This document shows, piece after piece, positions 57,233 through 57,286 of a DNA stretch of 57,286 bases. Every line of letters starts with the position of its first letter. Position 1 is the first letter of the stretch. Location: NCBI GenBank assembly GCA_964374115.1, contig CAYJXK010000002.1, positions 1-57,286 of the forward strand, read 5' to 3'. Source of the stretch: CAYJXK01 sp964374115. Lineage in GTDB: Bacteria; Patescibacteriota; Patescibacteriia; Magasanikbacterales; UBA922. Made by a program: the position numbers and the translations under genes. The notes below the pieces were generated by a model that saw only the letters and a program-made list of their open reading frames with translations, was not told where the DNA came from and did not search any database.

Positions 57233-57286
57233 TACTGACTCTTAACACGTACCTTAACGAATACACGGTATGATTTTGAGTCAGAT
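57233..57286. repeat. Family A palindromic TA element, copy 3, cut by window end
   Basis: The first 54 bp are identical to the end of copy 1 in inverse orientation. The window stops inside it, as expected if an assembly broke at a multi-copy repeat. Confidence 0.85.

Overview
The window looks like a contig from a Candidate Phyla Radiation (Patescibacteria / Parcubacteria-group) bacterium using standard stop codons; UGA ends many genes. The signs are very compact housekeeping proteins (AlaRS without its C-Ala domain, RNA polymerase alpha without its C-terminal domain, a short UvrA and a UvrC without a helix-hairpin-helix tail), GtrA and DUF1653-type small proteins, an SWIB-domain protein, and almost no Shine-Dalgarno sequences. 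The species is not determined.

Layout: 1-640 holds the remnant of a surface-protein gene broken by a 181-bp palindromic TA element. 640-4440 is a MacA/MacB-type ABC efflux operon. 4440-4935 is packed with palindromic repeats. mnmA-alaS and a GtrA protein follow. 8467-12495 is the translation/transcription operon infA-rpmJ-rpsM-rpsK-rpsD-rpoA-rplQ-rplM-rpsI with a canonical promoter and a terminator. 12515-16075 is envelope polysaccharide (flippase and two glycosyltransferases). 16100-24249 (minus) holds a small orphan, rnhA-like, recJ, lepA, murJ, corA and a membrane-anchored unknown. 24313-36195 holds a beta-CASP hydrolase, a glutamine-amidotransferase-like protein, uvrB, two lipoproteins (one GH1-like), uvrA, a Ser/Thr kinase and an aromatic amino acid hydroxylase. 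36297-45684 holds uvrC, murB, hpf, secA, DUF1653, secD and secF. 45776-48185 holds unknown membrane proteins and small orphans. 48286-57049 holds dus, guaA<>guaB, an amidohydrolase, folD, tRNA-Gln, dnaX and the SWIB protein. The window ends inside another copy of the TA element.

Four things stand out. (1) SecD carries two tandem parvulin (PpiC-type prolyl isomerase) modules in its extracytoplasmic P1 region, so a translocon motor subunit appears fused to a folding catalyst. (2) The sequence is saturated with short palindromic elements: several families with TA termini or GAACTCAT termini, full-length 165-190 bp forms and about 57-bp mini forms, often forming stop codons. Separate short direct-repeat/palindrome segments are inserted in frame inside MnmA, LepA, UvrA, UvrC, MurB and SecA. 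(3) Housekeeping genes show -10 boxes 8-10 nt before the ATG, implying leaderless mRNAs, whereas several single-gene units of higher GC have real Shine-Dalgarno sequences and their own hairpins, as if from a separate source. (4) guaA and guaB are divergent with fully overlapping promoters.

All calls rest on reading the sequence and on remembered family features; no database search was possible.
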